Positions 37,048 to 37,989 of a DNA stretch of 37,989 bases are shown here, in pieces. Every line of letters begins with the position of its first letter. Position 1 is the stretch's first letter. The position numbers and the translations under genes were made by a program. The notes under the pieces are model-generated. The model was not told where the DNA came from, did not search any database, and saw nothing but the letters and a program-made list of their open reading frames with translations. Source of the DNA: a virus; the IMG/VR virus record IMGVR_UViG_3300005294_000850, positions 1-37,989 of that record. One strand, 5' to 3'.

Positions 37048-37989
37048 TCACAATCGCCAATTATCCACCGGACTAGCACGGCGGTGAGCACTCTCCAGAT
37101 CGGATTTTACAAATTCTACGTATCGCAGGGTCATGGGTAAGGTTTTATGACCCATGAGTTTTTGTAGTGTGAAAACATCTCCACCGTTGCGAAGATACTC
37201 CACTGCGAAAGTATGACGAAAGCGGTGGGGATGTGCACGAACAACTTTTGCATTGCGTCCAACACGATTGATTATCAATCTAATTGATGCCGCTTGTAAA
37301 TCAAACAGTCGTTGTTCATGATTTGGTCTTGCTTGTTGTTTAGCGATATATTTCCAAACTGCTTGTTTTGCCCTTTGTCCAATATACACCGTGCGCGGTG
37401 AACTTTTTATACTGCTGCGATAGGGACGAACATAAATTTCACCATTTTCTAAATTCACATCTCCAACCCGCAAGCGGAAAAATTCACCAAGTCGCACACC
37501 GGTGTCAAGTAAAATTAGAATAATTGCTTTATCTCTATCGGCATTGGGGCGTTTAATTCGATAAGTTTTTCCTGATTGCTTTGTCACTTGTGTATATTCT
37601 GATGCACCAATCAGCCGCTTTACCTCATCGTGTGAAAATGGATGGATTTGTGGTGATTGGTATTTGGGTCTGGGTAATTCCAAGTCTGGCCGATTGATAC
37701 TCAGTATTTCTGTTGCCCAGTTATAAAAGCCTCGGATTGTTTTCCAGTGATTGTCAATCGTCGCCGGTGAAAGCGGTGAAGGGTCCCCATTGAATCGCTT
37801 TGGTTTGTAATCGGTGCGAAGATGAACCAAATATCTTTTCCAATGCTCGAGTGTGAGCGTTTCCAATTCCGGATCCTGGAAAAAGACGCTCATATACTTG
37901 AGTTGATACTGTATTGTTGGAATATATGCTGGGGAATAATTGTTGGTTGCGTCCAACAGAAATCCCTCAATAGCTTTTGAGAATTGCAT
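37048..37989 (-). CDS. int: Tyrosine recombinase integrase
   Basis: A 313-residue protein on the minus strand. The N-terminal SAM-like core-binding domain is at about 1-100 (YSPAYIPTIQYQLKYMSVFF, TIDNHWKTIRGFYNWATEIL). The catalytic domain follows at about 115-300 and all active-site residues are present: R166 (TGVRLGEF), K195 (SIKSSPRT), H255-x-x-R258 (HPHRFRHTF), H281 (MGHKT) and the nucleophile Y290 (LRYVEF). It catalyses site-specific integration of a temperate phage. The start codon is the last three bases of the window, so promoter and any attachment site on that side are not visible. Palindrome copy at 37697-37707. Confidence 0.93.
   Translation of the reverse strand: MQFSKAIEGFLLDATNNYSPAYIPTIQYQLKYMSVFFQDPELETLTLEHWKRYLVHLRTDYKPKRFNGDPSPLSPATIDNHWKTIRGFYNWATEILSINRPDLELPRPKYQSPQIHPFSHDEVKRLIGASEYTQVTKQSGKTYRIKRPNADRDKAIILILLDTGVRLGEFFRLRVGDVNLENGEIYVRPYRSSIKSSPRTVYIGQRAKQAVWKYIAKQQARPNHEQRLFDLQAASIRLIINRVGRNAKVVRAHPHRFRHTFAVEYLRNGGDVFTLQKLMGHKTLPMTLRYVEFVKSDLESAHRRASPVDNWRL

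Overview
The window reads as a nearly complete genome of a tailed temperate bacteriophage or prophage with a siphovirus-like tail. Almost every gene is on the plus strand and packed with 4-17 nt overlaps. The only clear minus-strand gene is a tyrosine integrase whose start codon is the last three bases of the window. The host cannot be read directly. Base composition leans to AT, and several small genes (about 5.3-7.9 kb) resemble, from memory only, proteins of Chloroflexota/Anaerolineae genomes, so that host is a tentative inference. No tRNA, rRNA, CRISPR array or insertion sequence was seen.

Layout. (1) 0-4.8 kb, early genes: an XRE-like DNA-binding protein, a protein with 15 hexapeptide repeats encoded by near-identical 18-bp units, an ERCC4-type nuclease and a RecT-like annealing protein. 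(2) 4.85-5.32 kb, a hairpin-rich stretch without a convincing gene. (3) 5.3-9.6 kb, small HTH proteins, two J-domain proteins flanking a frameshifted winged-HTH gene, a VWA protein and a DNA methyltransferase. (4) 9.6-15 kb, replication: a ParB-methyltransferase fusion, a D5/P4-type helicase, a truncated copy of a prim-pol primase followed by an HNH endonuclease, then the complete prim-pol. (5) 15-18.1 kb, small membrane and lipoprotein genes, a LuxR-type HTH, and a promoter flanked by twin palindromes, closed by a terminator. (6) 18.3-20.4 kb, probable lysis cassette ending in a GH25 endolysin. (7) 20.4-37 kb, terminase (with a probable small-subunit-like domain at its N-terminus), portal, minor capsid, scaffold, major capsid, connectors, tail tube, chaperones, tape measure and tip/fibre proteins. 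(8) 37-38 kb, integrase.

Two layers of non-protein information stand out. First, the palindrome ATACT(C/G)AGTAT is scattered over the whole window, with at least 19 exact copies of its 9-bp core, nearly all inside genes and read in all three frames. It resembles the dispersed operators (stoperators) of some temperate phages. Second, some gaps hold elaborate complementary segments. Two of them, at 9678-9779 and 13349-13462, share the same A-B-C-A'-B'-C' order of three mutually crossing helices, and their G-U pairs are only tolerated in a plus-strand RNA. A simpler pseudoknot followed by a terminator-like hairpin precedes the scaffold gene. These are the best candidates for something undescribed.

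All functional names come from reading motifs and gene order; no database search was possible.
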